From Hofstenia miamia (Eukaryota > Xenacoelomorpha > Acoela > Hofsteniidae), in assembly GCA_900660155.1 (NCBI GenBank), contig CABFPE010000567.1:448189-512188 (forward strand): a stretch of 64,000 nt of DNA. The letters run 5' to 3'. This document shows positions 48,494-61,214 of this stretch, one piece after another; positions within the stretch are counted from its first letter, which is position 1, and each line of letters begins with the position of its first letter. Position numbers and translations under genes: made by a program. The notes beneath the pieces were generated by a model. It was not told the DNA's origin and did no database searches. It saw nothing but the letters and a program-made list of their open reading frames with translations.

Positions 48494-51400
48494 TTATCTC
48501 CAACTTGCCAGCTCTTCGAGTTTCCTTGGAACACAATCACTTAAAAAGAGAAGTTCATTGCGACCAGTGGGCGTTTGACTGTTGGGATTAGTTAACCATT
48601 TGGTTTCATTATAGTAGTCGAGCTGGCATTCAGCCTCTTCTTTCGAATATTTGTCAACAAATACAGGTATAAATGGATTTAGCTGATCGAATGCTTCTTT
48701 TCCCATTTGAGTGAATACTGAAAATGAATCTTCGGGATTCTAAACATAAAAAATGTATAAGAATGATTTGATGTTGTGAAACGACTAATAGTCCACATTC
48801 ATCTCAAAATCTATGCTTAGTCCATTATTGTATAAAATATCTACCTCACGAAGTGCATAATATTTAAAAAATTAAAATTAAAATTCTTCAATATCTGTAA
48901 AAAAAATAAAAAGCATACCTGTGTGGGCCTGACATAATGTGGAAGAGGAGTTACAGTACCCACAACTGCACCATTGGTCCAATCACAGTCTAAGAGACTT
49001 TTGAACGCGGACATCATGGTTAAGCGTTCAACAGGGATGTATTGTCTTTGGTATCGAAGTTTAGTTGTATAATGAAAAGCATTTATGCCATCAATACATA
49101 TAAGAAGTGGAACATTTCTTTCACCAGCCTGTTGCTTAATCTCTGACATTAAAGCAGCAATTACCTAAATATTTAATCACTGACATCAATAAAAATTGCA
49201 AATTAATGTTGAGGGAGATATATATATTGGAAAAGTGCCGATTTTGTGAGTAAACTGTACATATACTATTTTCAGTAAATAACTAGATGAAATTCTAGCC
49301 GAAGCATACTTTTAATTGGTCCATAAATTGGCTGGTAGATATATGTAAGTCAAGATGACTCATCTACAAATGAAATTAGATGACAGTTTCGTCGAAGTCA
49401 AAAATAAAACGGCAAAATGATTCTTTACTAATTTTACCTCGTAAACCGATATTATATTTTCAAGATCTTCACAAAAAATTAATGCTGACAAATCGTCTGC
49501 ATTAGCAAAATTTTTGAGAAACACTATATGACCAGTGCTGATCTAGGATTGAAATTCCGGGGTACTGATTCAACTTAAGGGGGTGCAGCTCAGAGGAGCA
49601 ACCATGTCTGGTTTTTTCGCAAACACGGTATTGTGAGTCTTAAGTACGGGATTACCCGGATTTTCTAAAATATTAACTTGGTAGGGTTTCATATGTGATC
49701 ACAAGCAAGTTAAATGTTTTTAGCCTTTTTAACCTAATAGCATTTCTTCTCTATAAAAAGCAACTATGTTTGTCTTTTAACACCTAAGGAAAATATATGA
49801 ACCACACCCTTGCAGATCGAACAATTTCTATGAGATGAATTAATGATAGAAATTTTCAAAATATTTACCATTGCCGCAGATGAAAACAGAGATGAACATG
49901 GGCAGAAAATTTTAAGCCAAGTCCGAAACGTAAGCTGCTTCTTTCGCAACTGGTACATTTGAAGCCCAAAATAAATGCTGAACTGGACAACTTTATAGAA
50001 AAAACATGGTCCTCTCAAATTTCAGTCAGGAAATTGGTAAAAAAAATGGTTCAGGACATATTAATCAGTCTATTCTAGTCTCATATTAGTTCTACAAGCT
50101 TCATTATATATTAGCCTAATGATGTTGCTCCGGAGGATAATTATTTTTCCCCGGGAGGGAATAATCCCTTCAGATTCTTCACTGTATATGACATCTCCCT
50201 GCATTAATAACATATCAAATTTAAAAGACAGTGAGATATTATTAAACTTAACAAGCTTCTTGCTATTCCAGAATTTTAACAACAATATCACCGATAATCT
50301 ATAATGAATGACAAGAATTTGTTTTTACAATCGATGCTTTATGCCCCATTTTGAGGTCAACTTTAAAATCAATTTTAGTGTCAAACTTATCGAAGCGTAA
50401 TGTATATTGCCCTCGATTAGTATTTATCAAGATGTCTGTAAACATTTTGTTGGCATCATGCACATTTTTGTATCTCAAAAAAAATTTATCTTGTAAATAA
50501 AAAAACTTCTGTATGAAGATAAAAAACAAATCGGAGACACCTTCTTTTCTTCAAAACGCATTGCTGTACTTCATCGAGTAGTTAGCATATTTTGAAATTA
50601 TCACTCATTTTTGAAAAATAAATTTTCAACTCACTTTCCCATATCATTAGGTTACAGCTTTCCTAAAAACAATTTGGTTTTACTAAACACAGACCTACTG
50701 TCACACAGTCGCTAATCTTACTGGTGTCCCTATATACTAATTTTAATGTTAATAACCCATTAAAGGTTCTGTATATAGATTTCTCAAAAGCATTTGATAA
50801 AGTTTCGCATGAAATACTCTTTTGTAAGATGAGTAAAGTTGGCATTGGCAGTAATTTGTCATTATTGGTCATGAGGTGAGGTTATCAGTCACTAGTGGTG
50901 TGCCGCAAAGGTTCATCTTGAGCCCTTTGTTATTCCTTCTGTAATTCAATGACTTACCTGAAAAATTGTATCTATACTTTACCTTATTTATTTACCGATG
51001 AATTATCCCAAAGTAGGCTACTGATAATCTAAATTTGAATAGTCAATAATTCGTTCTAGTTCAGATAGCAGCATCAATATTTCCCAATCACCTACTATAG
51101 TTCCTTTGTCGTTTGTTATAAATTTGGAAGTACTCCTTACGAGAAATCTCAGTTGGCCACTACATACTAATAAGATTAAAGCAAGTATTAAAACATTTAT
51201 GATCCCCTGTAAACTTCAGCTTTGCAATATTATTATTCTATCCTCTTTTACTTAGAGTATTTCTTTAACCGCATTATAAAGCTGTTTAATTTTATTCAGC
51301 AAAATAGCAATATTGATCTGTTTGGTAAATCTTCCCAGGTTAAGATAAAATATTATAATGAAGAGAACAAATGCACTTATTACCTCATTTGCTCATGTTC

Positions 51401-54400
51401 TTCCAGTGGCTTAAGAAATTCTTGGTTTATTGCAAACTCTTGTTAAGTGTAATGATTGTAAATTTTAATTGTGTTTATCTGTTTTTTGACAGTCAATACA
51501 ATTGAATACTACTATTGCAACTTTAATCTCATTGATGTGGCATGGAATGATGCACATATAATTATGAAGAAAATTGGTATAAGTTGAACTAAATCTTTTT
51601 TGCAGAATTTTTCTTCCTCAAGACGCCTAGTGTTATAAAGTGTCCATCATTCATATGGAAGTGTTCTTTGTTTATACGACTGTGTCAAAATCACGCGTTC
51701 AATTTGAGAGCAATGTTCTCAGCATGTGTGCCCATATTCTTCGTAAATCAACATTATATAGTGTTCGCGATGGTTTTTAGTTCTTGCATTGAATTGTAAA
51801 TATTATTTTTATTATAGAGGCCTTTATGTTTTGATCCAATGAGGGATTCTATTCAGGAGTAGACTGCGTGTGCTTAAAATAATAAATATATTAAATAATT
51901 ACAAAAATACGTTCTTCACAAATAATATTTTCGGCCTATTAGATTGAGTCATATAGTCAATAATATGTCAATAAAATGCAGAAGTCCAATAACATGCGTT
52001 GCTACAAACATCCCGATAAGGGTTAAGTAAACAAAACTTAGCATTGAAAGGTCTTGGACCTAGACATACATCACTCCGATCAATTGATATCCACTGGATA
52101 TGGATTAGAAAATTTATTTTATGGATATCCATGGATCATTGAGGATCAAAACTAAAGGCTAACAGATAAATTTATTCATACCTTTGGTGAATTTCTAAGC
52201 AAACTAGCTTAAAATGAACAATGGAAATATACTCAAAACAATTTTTGTGTAAAAATTTAACAATAGTATATTTTAAAATTTTTTCAATCGTTTTCAAAAA
52301 TTTAGTACCATTAATACATATTCTACATGTATAGATGATTAGAAGTGTAATTATACTTTGTTGAGTATCACATTATCCAAATTATCAAAAAATAGGTCCA
52401 TATTTTAGAATAAAAATATAATGAAACAGTAATATTTTCCTGTACTAGAAAAAATATCGTTGGCAACTAATGCGATAAAAAATATACTAAAGTACTATTT
52501 TCAAGATACAAGTATCACACTATTTTTTTCATTTAAAATTAAAGGTATATGTAAAAACATGAATATTCACATAATGGTCGTACATCTATTGTTTCTAATA
52601 GTAATTAAACTACACTAAAGCCTATGAAAACATGAAGTGATCGTTTACAAGATACCTTGAAAGACGTATCTTAAATTTGTGAGCTCTGTGTATCGACATG
52701 ACAACAAAGTGTGCATATGAAAGTACTCTGCTTAATCTGTCTGAGAAATATTGAACTTATAATAAAATTAAACAGAAATAGATTGATTTTGTGATTATGA
52801 GCTATTCTTGAAATCTGCAACCAATGCTAAGTGCACATTTTCTGCAAATCAAGAACTTTCAAATTGGCAAGATTTTGTTAAAAATATATTCTAAAAATTA
52901 ACACATAGAGACAAAGTTGAAAATTAGGTTTGGCTATATTTTAAATAGTTTGAGCCTTTTTTCAAAAAACTCCGAATTATTCCTGCAGAAAATCGAAATT
53001 TTTATCAGTATATAGAAGTCACAGTGATAAGTTTCAAAAACGTGTAATGGATGCAATTCAGATTAATATTTTGAGGCATGCAATGCTGAAAACCTCACAA
53101 ACCAAAGTAACTTTAAATATTAGTTTATTTATTGTTTTTATTTTTATTTTCATGAGCTTAGTTAAGTTTGTACAAAAAATTGAATTAATAAGTGCATATG
53201 CATGTTTGTACAAAACCTACTAATGCTAACAAAGCCTGAAAAAGGTCATTTGTAATTCTATATTTTTATGAAAAAACAGAAAAAGCCATTTTTGACAAAA
53301 TTATTTTTGAACTCGCAAATTTTTGATGCAAAAGCAAGACATTCGGTCTCTTGATTGATTGAAAGTCTTCACTTCATTATGTTTCTACAGAATAGGTTTT
53401 CAACTTGATAGACTTACATTCGTATTGGATGAATTATGCCTTAACCTTAAAAATGCATTCCAGTTAAATTAAAAGCAAATAATTATTGAAAACTTTATTG
53501 ACAAGCGTGTGCTACAACACGTTAAAAGTGTACTACTGTGTTATGGTAAAATATACTGTGTAATTTTTAGGATGCAAGCATCTTTCTTAGTTTAAGTAAG
53601 GTTTTAAAAAATATATTTTACAGTAAAATTTTCGATTTCTTCGATTGCTATAAAAATAATGTAGATTAAATCAGATGGAACTTTATGCGGTTGCTTACAC
53701 GCATACCGTTTAGTTAACCAAGAATGGCATTTGTAATCAGACAAATTTTGGCAGAGGTAAAAATGTACCTTACTAGCAGATCGCGGTCTTCCTGCGCCAT
53801 ACTCTACCATGGAAAGGAGGGAAGCACCTGCATCACTTGATTCACGTTCTGTCCAATGATAGCCCTTACTACTGGTCCACTCTTCCAAGAACTTCCTGGC
53901 AGATGATTTGGAAAATACTGTAAGCCAATGAGCACTTGTGATTGGTTGATCGATCTTATCATCATTCTCAGACGGTGTGATGTCATCATGATTACTGACC
54001 ATATGCCGTGCAGTTAAAAGAGGAATAATAAAGTATCCAGCTAAATGACCATAATGCATAATGTGGTAGAGCGATTGGCGTTTTCCATATCCTTTTGGTC
54101 CCCACAGAATATATCTACAGAAAAATAATCAACATAGGGTAAATAGTTGGGTAATACAAATTAGAAAGTTATTTGTTTAGATTTAAAATGCATTTTTATA
54201 TTAGATAATCTAAATTAAATGATGATAGATAATTTTGCAAACTCTCTGTAGCCCAGATATTGAAAAACTTCAAAAACATAAGTTAATGGAATAATGAATG
54301 AATATTTTAAAGAAATGTTACGATATTGTTTATTATAATGCATTCATATTACGAAATTTAATTTTACACAAAAGCTCATAACAACTAAAAACGTCCATAT

Positions 54401-55100
54401 TCGGCGCATAGTAAAAAAGCATGCAGCTTTTGAATATGTCAAATTGGAAAACATTGAAGAGACTTTCTATGGTGCTAAATCATGAGCTAGGAACATTATC
54501 AGTGGCGACTCAGAAACTCAGGCTAAGTTCAATGATAAACAATCATTTATAAATGATAACTATACAGAAATTAAATAGTAGATCTCGACCTTAGTCTTTT
54601 CTTTATCTACACGTATTTGAACCCACAGTTCTGACGAAAGCAAATGCATGTATAATATGGGGCAGAGTTGTTTTGCAATATTCGAGTAATAGAACTTGAA
54701 AGAATTACCGCCAGAAATTTACGTTTTTCCTAGTGCTGTACGGTGGCGTTTTAACTATAAATATGACCACCAATTTTTAGTTAAACATTGATAAAATAAT
54801 GAAATAAAACTACTTGATAGGCGGCAGTTTGTAGTCTGCTAACTTAAGCAATTGAATAATCTCTAGAGCAGGTTCTCTAACCATAATGGAGAATTCATCC
54901 AATAAACTTGGAATTCTTCTAAAATGAGCAGGAAGCATCGTTAATGATGGGAACAGGCTGTGGAAATCATTTTCGGGGATTTTGTAAAAGAGACCTCTGT
55001 CTTCAATTGAATGCTGCCGCGGGTCATTCTGTGATCGGATTGAAGATAAAAATTTACAATGAGCAATCGATCTTTTAACAATCTGCCTCGTAATTAACAT
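48494..55100 (-). CDS. DAP3: DAP3/mS29, mitochondrial ribosomal GTP-binding protein (four exons)
   Basis: mS29 sits in the head of the mitochondrial small ribosomal subunit and binds a guanine nucleotide; in mammals it is also called death-associated protein 3. The exons are 54814-55100, 53769-54114, 48919-49164 and 48494-48739, with continuous phase, giving 374 aa (human 398). Key blocks: RRIPSLLDEFSIMVREPALE, YILWGPKGYGKRQSLYHIMH (Walker A region), ITSAHWLTVFSKSSARKFLE, LLICIDGINAFHY (Walker B, human LLVAVDGINALWG), NGAVVGTVTPL and FDQLNPFIPVFVDKYSKEE then RNELLFLSDCVPRKLE. Oddly, the Walker A Thr/Ser after GK is Arg (GKR). Intron 2 (4.6 kb) holds a LINE relic. On the minus strand an AG acceptor-like dinucleotide directly precedes the ATG. 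Confidence 0.95.
49165..50639. other. DAP3 intron 2, 3' part
   Basis: No recognised exon. Short minus-strand frames at 49764-50018 and 50070-50529 show no known domain. Confidence 0.35.
50640..51450 (+). mobile_element. LINE reverse transcriptase relic in DAP3 intron 2
   Basis: On the plus strand, opposite to DAP3, the fragments QFGFTKHRPTVTQSL and NNPLKVLYIDFSKAFDKVSH then EILFCKMSKVGIGSN match the palm region of jockey/CR1-type RTs (VLxIDFSKAFDKVxHxxLLxKL). A broken SGVPQ region follows near 50890-50930. Stops are frequent and the copy has no visible ends. Confidence 0.65.
51451..53768. other. DAP3 intron 2, 5' part
   Basis: AT-rich with no recognised coding sequence. A small imperfect palindrome built from TGGATATCCA-like words lies at about 52078-52145. 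Confidence 0.4.
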
Positions 55101-55756
55101 CTAACTAAAACTAAAACCGAGGCTTTAATAAAAAATTAGCACCTTCTACAGTTGGAATGTCAACGCATAATTGAACAAGAGGCGTAAATTAAAATGTTTT
55201 AAGTAATATGAAAAAGTACGCTAAAACATGTAGCGTATTTCTTCAATTAAACGCCGCACTCGAATTAAGGCAACTTCCAGATCTGCCAAGACTGAGGTAA
55301 TTAATATTGACTCCTTTTGGATCACACAAATGGTATAAAAGGGAAAAAAATTGATATAAGAACCTTCCAATAATCTCAAAAGATTAACGGTTACTCAAAA
55401 AATAAAGCTGTAGTAATTTTAAACTGCCGATTTTACTTTTTATTTGATATGAATTTGGTAACTTTATTTTAAAAAACTGTGCAATACGATAAAAAACTCT
55501 TTGTGCGCAAGATGACCTAAAGCTTTCTAACACATTAGAATTTTGAAATTTTAAGAGTGTAACATATATTAAAAACCTATATAAATTCAAGATTTTTATA
55601 AATTTAGTAAATTGCTACGATAATTTTGCAGATACAATTAGTCATTGAGCACATAAAAGGAAATATTATGTTTAACCGTCTACAAATTTTCAATGCAGAA
55701 AGGAAATAACCTAATTACATCAAACACTATAGATATATTAAATGCATATTAAAAAT
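55101..55756. other. MRPS25-DAP3 spacer (656 bp)
   Basis: It contains the DAP3 leader. The minus-strand sequence just before the DAP3 ATG is ggttttagttttagttag, a pyrimidine-rich acceptor-like run ending in AG. No other gene was seen. Confidence 0.4.
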
Positions 55757-57018
55757 TTATTGGAGATCACTTTGATTTTTATGTCTACGTATAATTTCAA
55801 ACTTTGAAGAAACCCAAGTGAGATAGTCTTTCTCATACCAATGATTTTTCTGCTTCATCATGAAAGATTTGTCAAATTCAGCACTCCCTGAACAAGGATG
55901 CTGACCAGGAATTTCGCACACACATTTGTGGATCTAAAATGGAGAAAGGTCAAGAAATATGAAAACATTGGAGATTTTTACATGGATGATTTACTCAAAA
56001 TTGAATTTAACCAGCATTGAAAAAACGTTTTAAACAAAAAAGTTCTTTTCAACATCTATTTTTTCAGATAAAATTATTTATACAACAGAACGATCTGCGA
56101 TCGATTCCTTACTGACAATTAAAATCAACTATGATGGCATTCACAAGATGTTGAAGCAGCTTTAAAAAATGCTTGAAAACAGGAAAATCCATTGTTTACA
56201 ACAGTGTTTAAAACATCTTTTTAATATGGGTTTTTAGGCAACCTTCAATAAGAGTAATTGTAACGGCACAAGGATTAACCCATACTCTTCTTTAAACTAC
56301 CTATTCTGGAAAAAGGGAACTATAAAATTAGAACTTTAAAAAAATTGAAAAATATGTTTATCTCTAAAAAAAGGCATCAATAATATTCAAATAAGTTCTG
56401 ATTTAAAATTTAATAGAAGCGAATCATCTCAGTTCGTAAGCTCGATCCTCTTCATGTTCCATTTTGTCGCACTTTAAGACCTTATTGGAAATCTGGATAA
56501 TATCACACATGTGCATTAAGAAATTTCAAATTTTCTAGCATTAGTTTAATTTTCGGAAATGAACGTTAATGCAATTAAGATATGCATCGATTAGTATTGA
56601 ATAAAATATTTACTCCCTGCGGGCCAAGCTTGGCAGGATTTGTAACATCGCGATTTTCAATTTTCTCCTTTTCTAGTTGCGCATCTGATTTGCCGAGGAC
56701 TTCCTTCAAATGTTTCCAAATTTGGGAATTGGAACACTGGTACACATCAATTACCATTTCATTGAGAGAGGGATGATTGAAATACGCAGTGACAAATGGA
56801 GTAGGAGTGATGTTTTCCAGTGTTACCATTTGTACACTTAAATTTCGATATTGTAACTGCGGCAAATTGAAAAAGATGAAGTCACGCATGCCTCGACTGG
56901 AAGGGTGTTTGGTATTGACATTGAAAGTCAGAGCGGCGATGTTTGAACGAAGAAAGATATCGCCTTCTTTGAGATATTTTAGGGTTCTCACCACCGCATA
57001 ACGTCCAACCATCGCCAT
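55757..57018 (-). CDS. MRPS25: MRPS25, mitochondrial ribosomal protein mS25 (two exons)
   Basis: mS25 is an animal mitochondrial small-subunit protein with a thioredoxin-like L51/S25 fold. The exons are 56614-57018 and 55757-55933, phase 0, giving 193 aa (human 173). Exon 1 matches human mS25 along its length: MVGRYAVVRTLKYLKEGD, RDFIFFNLPQLQYRNLSVQM, ENITPTPFVTAYF, NPAKLGPQG. Exon 2 keeps the cysteine motif KCVCEIPGQHPC (human CICEVEGQVPC), with the same CxCx7C spacing that helps bind an iron-sulfur cluster at the interface with bS16m in human mitoribosomes. The tail after it is longer and diverged. Confidence 0.94.
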
Positions 57019-57937
57019 ATTGGCAGAGTTAAATTTAAACTACTGAAATTGTACAAAATGTAAAAACTAAAACAAATTAACTAATAAAAATTAAAACTCA
57101 AAACTCCGACATAACATGCAACTAGCTAAAGCATTTCATTATCAACACAAAATAAAAAGTTCATTCGTTTTTTCATAGTTAAAGTGAATTGTCTAGTGAA
57201 TTACAGAATATGCGTATCAAGAATCCATTCTTTGGAAGAAATTATTTATTTTAAATTTATGAAATTATCTGAGTGTTTCATAAAGCACTATGCGTTGAAG
57301 AAAATGTAATCAAGTACGAAATTAAAAACTAATCTATATAATTAAAGAGGTCTTGCCTCCATTAGCTTAGTAACTTTCCGAATAACATCTAAACAACTTG
57401 CGAGTCATGACACTGGTTTTCTGTTTACTAGGGCTTAATCAGATTCACGCATCTTTAAGCATCTATCAATCATCTCTACATCTATCATAAAATCAATTAA
57501 ATCTCCACTAAGCGCAATAGTTTCTGCAACATAATTCTCGATAAATAACCTGTTGGATATTATGAATGTTATTCTGTCCACAAAAACAATAACGGAATTA
57601 TATATAAATACAATAACTGATTAATTGCAGTTTCTCAACTGATCTCTTATACACATCTACAAAATGTGAACCCCGTTACACAAACAATTCAATTTGTAAA
57701 ACAAATGCTAAAATATTGAAATTCGACAAGATTTTAACATTTTTGTCAAAATGAACAAGCTGCAGATCTCAACGTTTAAATTTTAAGGACAGCAACACAA
57801 GTAAAATTGTAAACAATAACAACGATAGTCACAGACAACCAAAACATTTGAAAAATAGTAACTAACTATCTTTTTAAAAAGTGAAACAGTATAAAAATTT
57901 TATTTAAACTTGAGATTTCTTGCAAACTTTACAGCTC
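57019..57937. other. Spacer upstream of MRPS25 (919 bp)
   Basis: Leader or promoter region of MRPS25, with an acceptor-like gtacaatttcag about 24 nt before its ATG on the minus strand. No gene or element was recognised. Confidence 0.4.
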
Positions 57938-59395
57938 TTAAAATGATACATATTTGCGTTGATTGTAGTCTTTACAATGGGAGAAGATAGAAGCAGATTT
58001 AGCCAACCCAAGTCTTTCACCCTTGCTTGAAGCTTGATTGTTTGGTAGAAATGTAATGCGTTTAACGAAATTTGGATGATTAAAGACGGTTTTCGGTCGA
58101 ATGAATGGCGCTTCTTCATAATTTTCCTCCTCAACCACATCTCTTCTTAACTAAATGTAAGTTTTCAATGATTATTAATAAGTTATCTTTACAATCCTTT
58201 GGGTTTGTAATAAAGTGCTAAGAATAAGCTACAATAAAACATTTTAAAATGAAAGTTTCTGATTCAGAGAATAACAAATAAACTAAAGAATAAGAATTTG
58301 TTCATAGGCCTTGAAAATCAAATGATCCCTACTAAGATCACAATGAGGAATGTTGATATAAATCTGTATCAGTTAGTGACCTGTGAATGTAGAGAAGAGC
58401 AAATAATAAAATAGACATTGAAACATGAAATAAAGAATTTTAGTAAAGTAAGAAACGACATCAAATAGTAATTTTATGAAAGTTGAAAAACTTCGCAAGT
58501 ACAGATGATAAAAAAACAGTATTCTTGAAAAATTATGAAATTCAAAATAACTGGCATTCACAGTTTAAAAATTAAACAAACTTACACGAGATGGGCGACT
58601 TCGGAAAAGCGGGTTATTAATAACACTGTCATACGATTTCAGAGATATTACAGAGCATGAATCGAAGCGTGGTGACATTAAGGCTGATCGTTTCCTCGGC
58701 GAATACTGAATTTTTTTATCCTGTTCAGCATGATCAGATGGCCGTCTCTGCAAAAGTTTGTCTTTGTTGAAAAAGCTCATGTTAATAAGAGAGTACTGGT
58801 GCTCAACACTTTCAAAAAGTTGGGGAAGTTTAGAAACATAATTTCTTTCAATGGAAACACTACTGATCTCTCCTTCATTGCATTTCTCCACACTAGGTAC
58901 AAATTGATTAGCCGGCAGTTTGATTTTCGGGATACTAATTTTAATCGTGGAAATGGCCGTGTTCGGCCTTGCTGGAGGGATGCCTTGTTCAATCACCTGT
59001 CTTGAAATACCCCTTCGACTTGATAGCTTAAGAGGATATTTATGAGGCGTCAATACTTTAGCACTAATTTGCAACTCGGGAATCTTGGCAATATGCTCTT
59101 TATTGTGAACAGTTAAATTCGAATTTTCATATAAAAAATCGGAGGATTCATTTTCTGAATAACCAAGGATGGACTCTCCCTTTAGATTACCATCACAAAG
59201 ATCTCTTACACAATATTCCAGTACACTTACGACAAAGCTATCCACTTCACGTGAAAAGTTTGTATCGTCCTCGTCATCAAAGTTTTTGTCGTTCACATCA
59301 TTGTTGGATTCAGCATCATTGCAGATGCTATCAACGCTACAATACGAAGAATAGTCATCGATATCATCCACAAGCTGATTATCTTCAACGCTCAT
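57938..59395 (-). CDS. Unrecognised 340-aa protein (two exons), candidate PP1-binding
   Basis: Exon 1 (58586-59395) is an uninterrupted 270-codon frame starting at ATG 59395. It ends in CGT followed by a perfect GTAAGT donor. Exon 2 (57938-58150) follows a ttacatttag acceptor in the same phase and adds 70 codons. The N-terminus is very acidic (DDIDDYSSY, NFDDEDDTNF). The middle is Ser-, Lys- and Pro-rich with basic, phospho-site-like patches (SPRKRSALMSPRF, RSRPSR). Exon 2 has RPKTVFNHPNFVKRITFLP, where KRITF (residues 300-304) fits the RVxF docking motif for protein phosphatase 1. No signal peptide, membrane segment or catalytic domain is seen. It looks mostly disordered and I cannot name a family. 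The length and splice support make it a real gene. Confidence 0.8.
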
Positions 59396-60618
59396 GTAAT
59401 AGTTTCGAATTCACCAATTCAAAATAATGTAAATTTAATTAAAGGATCGGAGCCAAACATTGCAATAATAGCCAATTGACTGATAGAAAACGTGTCATTT
59501 GATAGACATGCTGTGCAAAATCTACTCAGTGCGTTAGAATATCAATAAGATTCTATACAACATTAATATTAGATTACATATGTTGTAGACAGTTTTAATT
59601 ACCGTGTAAATCAGATAGTTTTGAACATCGCAATGAAAACAAGGACATGAAAAGCATATTCTCTCTCTTCAGTTATTTGGCATTATTATAATATTAATAA
59701 TTTAAATACAATGTCTCAACAGATGTACACAATTCATTGCTCTTACCTTGTGTAATGCATTTAAAATGTATTCATTATTAACGATGATGTTTCTGCACAA
59801 ATATTGATTATCACTGACAAATCCTCGCAATGTTCACTTAGGATTAAAATATTAGGCATTTTAAAAAAGCAAGATAGTTTGGAATTCTTACAAAAAATTT
59901 ATACAAGAGTATAAAAATGAAGACTTTTCTATTCGTTTGATGTCAATATATTTAATAATTATATATCAACTGAAAAACGAAATTTCTGAAATCGAATCAA
60001 AATAGTCATTATAAAGACATCCTCAAAAATATTAATAAAATCATTTAAAACAAACAGCGAAAATGCAAAGTCATCAGAAACCACCAACTATCAAAGTAAC
60101 AAAGTGGTAGGTCGGATTGTAATTAATCAAGAATAATTCAAATTTCTAAATTAAATCTATACCTTTATAATAGAATTTATAATAACTACCCTAAATATTT
60201 ACGTAACAGATAGTTCATTATAAATTATTATACTAAAATTATAGTTTTGTCAAGAGCTGTTTTGGTTAATCAAAGGAATAATGGATTAGCGTTTTCAGTA
60301 TCTGGAAAAATAATAAATGAGTAGATTAGGACATTTCAAAATCTGCGAATTTGTCAGTTATATTATTTTATCCACTTCCAATACGGATAATACCATCATT
60401 AAATTATATTAAAAATATATATACAATCATTTATAGGCACAAAAATTAACATTTGTACTATTTGATAGTTAAACTTTGGCTAAAGTAGGGCAGTGAAAAA
60501 TCAAGAAGACATGTTCAAACTTGTAATGAAAACAACTTGCCACAATGATAAAAAACTGCCATTTCATTTTCACATTCTAATAGGTACATACCGAGATATA
60601 TAATCCTTAAGGTGGTGT

Positions 60619-60655
<37 letters not shown>

Positions 60656-60917
60656 NNNNNNNNNNNNNNNNNNNNNNNNNNNNNNNNNNNNNNNNNNNNN
60701 NNNNNNNNNNNNNNNNNNNNNNNNNNNNNNNNNNNNNNNNNNNNNNNNNNNNNNNNNNNNNNNNNNNNNNNNNNNNNNNNNNNNNNNNNNNNNNNNNNNN
60801 NNNNNNNNNNNNNNNNNNNNNNNNNTCTTTTCTATGAAATAAAAATGCCTTATAACGACCAAATTTGTGTTTTCACTGGAAGCGAAAAATTGTTTTATGT
60901 ATAAACAGCAAAAGCGG

Positions 60918-60962
<45 letters not shown>

Positions 60963-61214
60963 CGATACTAAAAACTGGGAAAAAGCATTAAATTATAAAT
61001 CCAATCAAATTCAATAGTAAATATTATATAATACAATGATGATTAACAAATATTCTACTGAAATATATCTCCATTTACACATCAACTTGCAGAAATGGAT
61101 AACAACCTTGTCGTGATTATTTAGTTAAGATAATGGCCGAGTAAACATGAAACGAAAATCATGAGAAAAACTAGAACATTTCCTTAAATAAATATAAAAA
61201 TTACATCATATAAA
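59396..61214. other. Spacer between UBL7 and the 340-aa gene, with assembly gap
   Basis: AT-rich, no gene seen. It holds (TA)n tracts at 60621-60655 and 60918-60960 and 170 N at 60656-60825. No acceptor-like AG lies within about 80 nt upstream of ATG 59395, unlike several neighbouring genes. Confidence 0.5.
60621..60960. repeat. (TA)n microsatellites flanking a 170-N gap
   Basis: A TA run enters the gap on its left side and a second TA run follows at 60918-60960. The gap probably hides more of the same simple repeat. Confidence 0.92.

Noticed and set aside
56582-57001. Plus-strand frames opposite MRPS25
   Set aside because: They are antisense shadows of the MRPS25 exon.
60612-60904. Open frames across the 170-N gap
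   Set aside because: Artefact of N runs and (TA)n.
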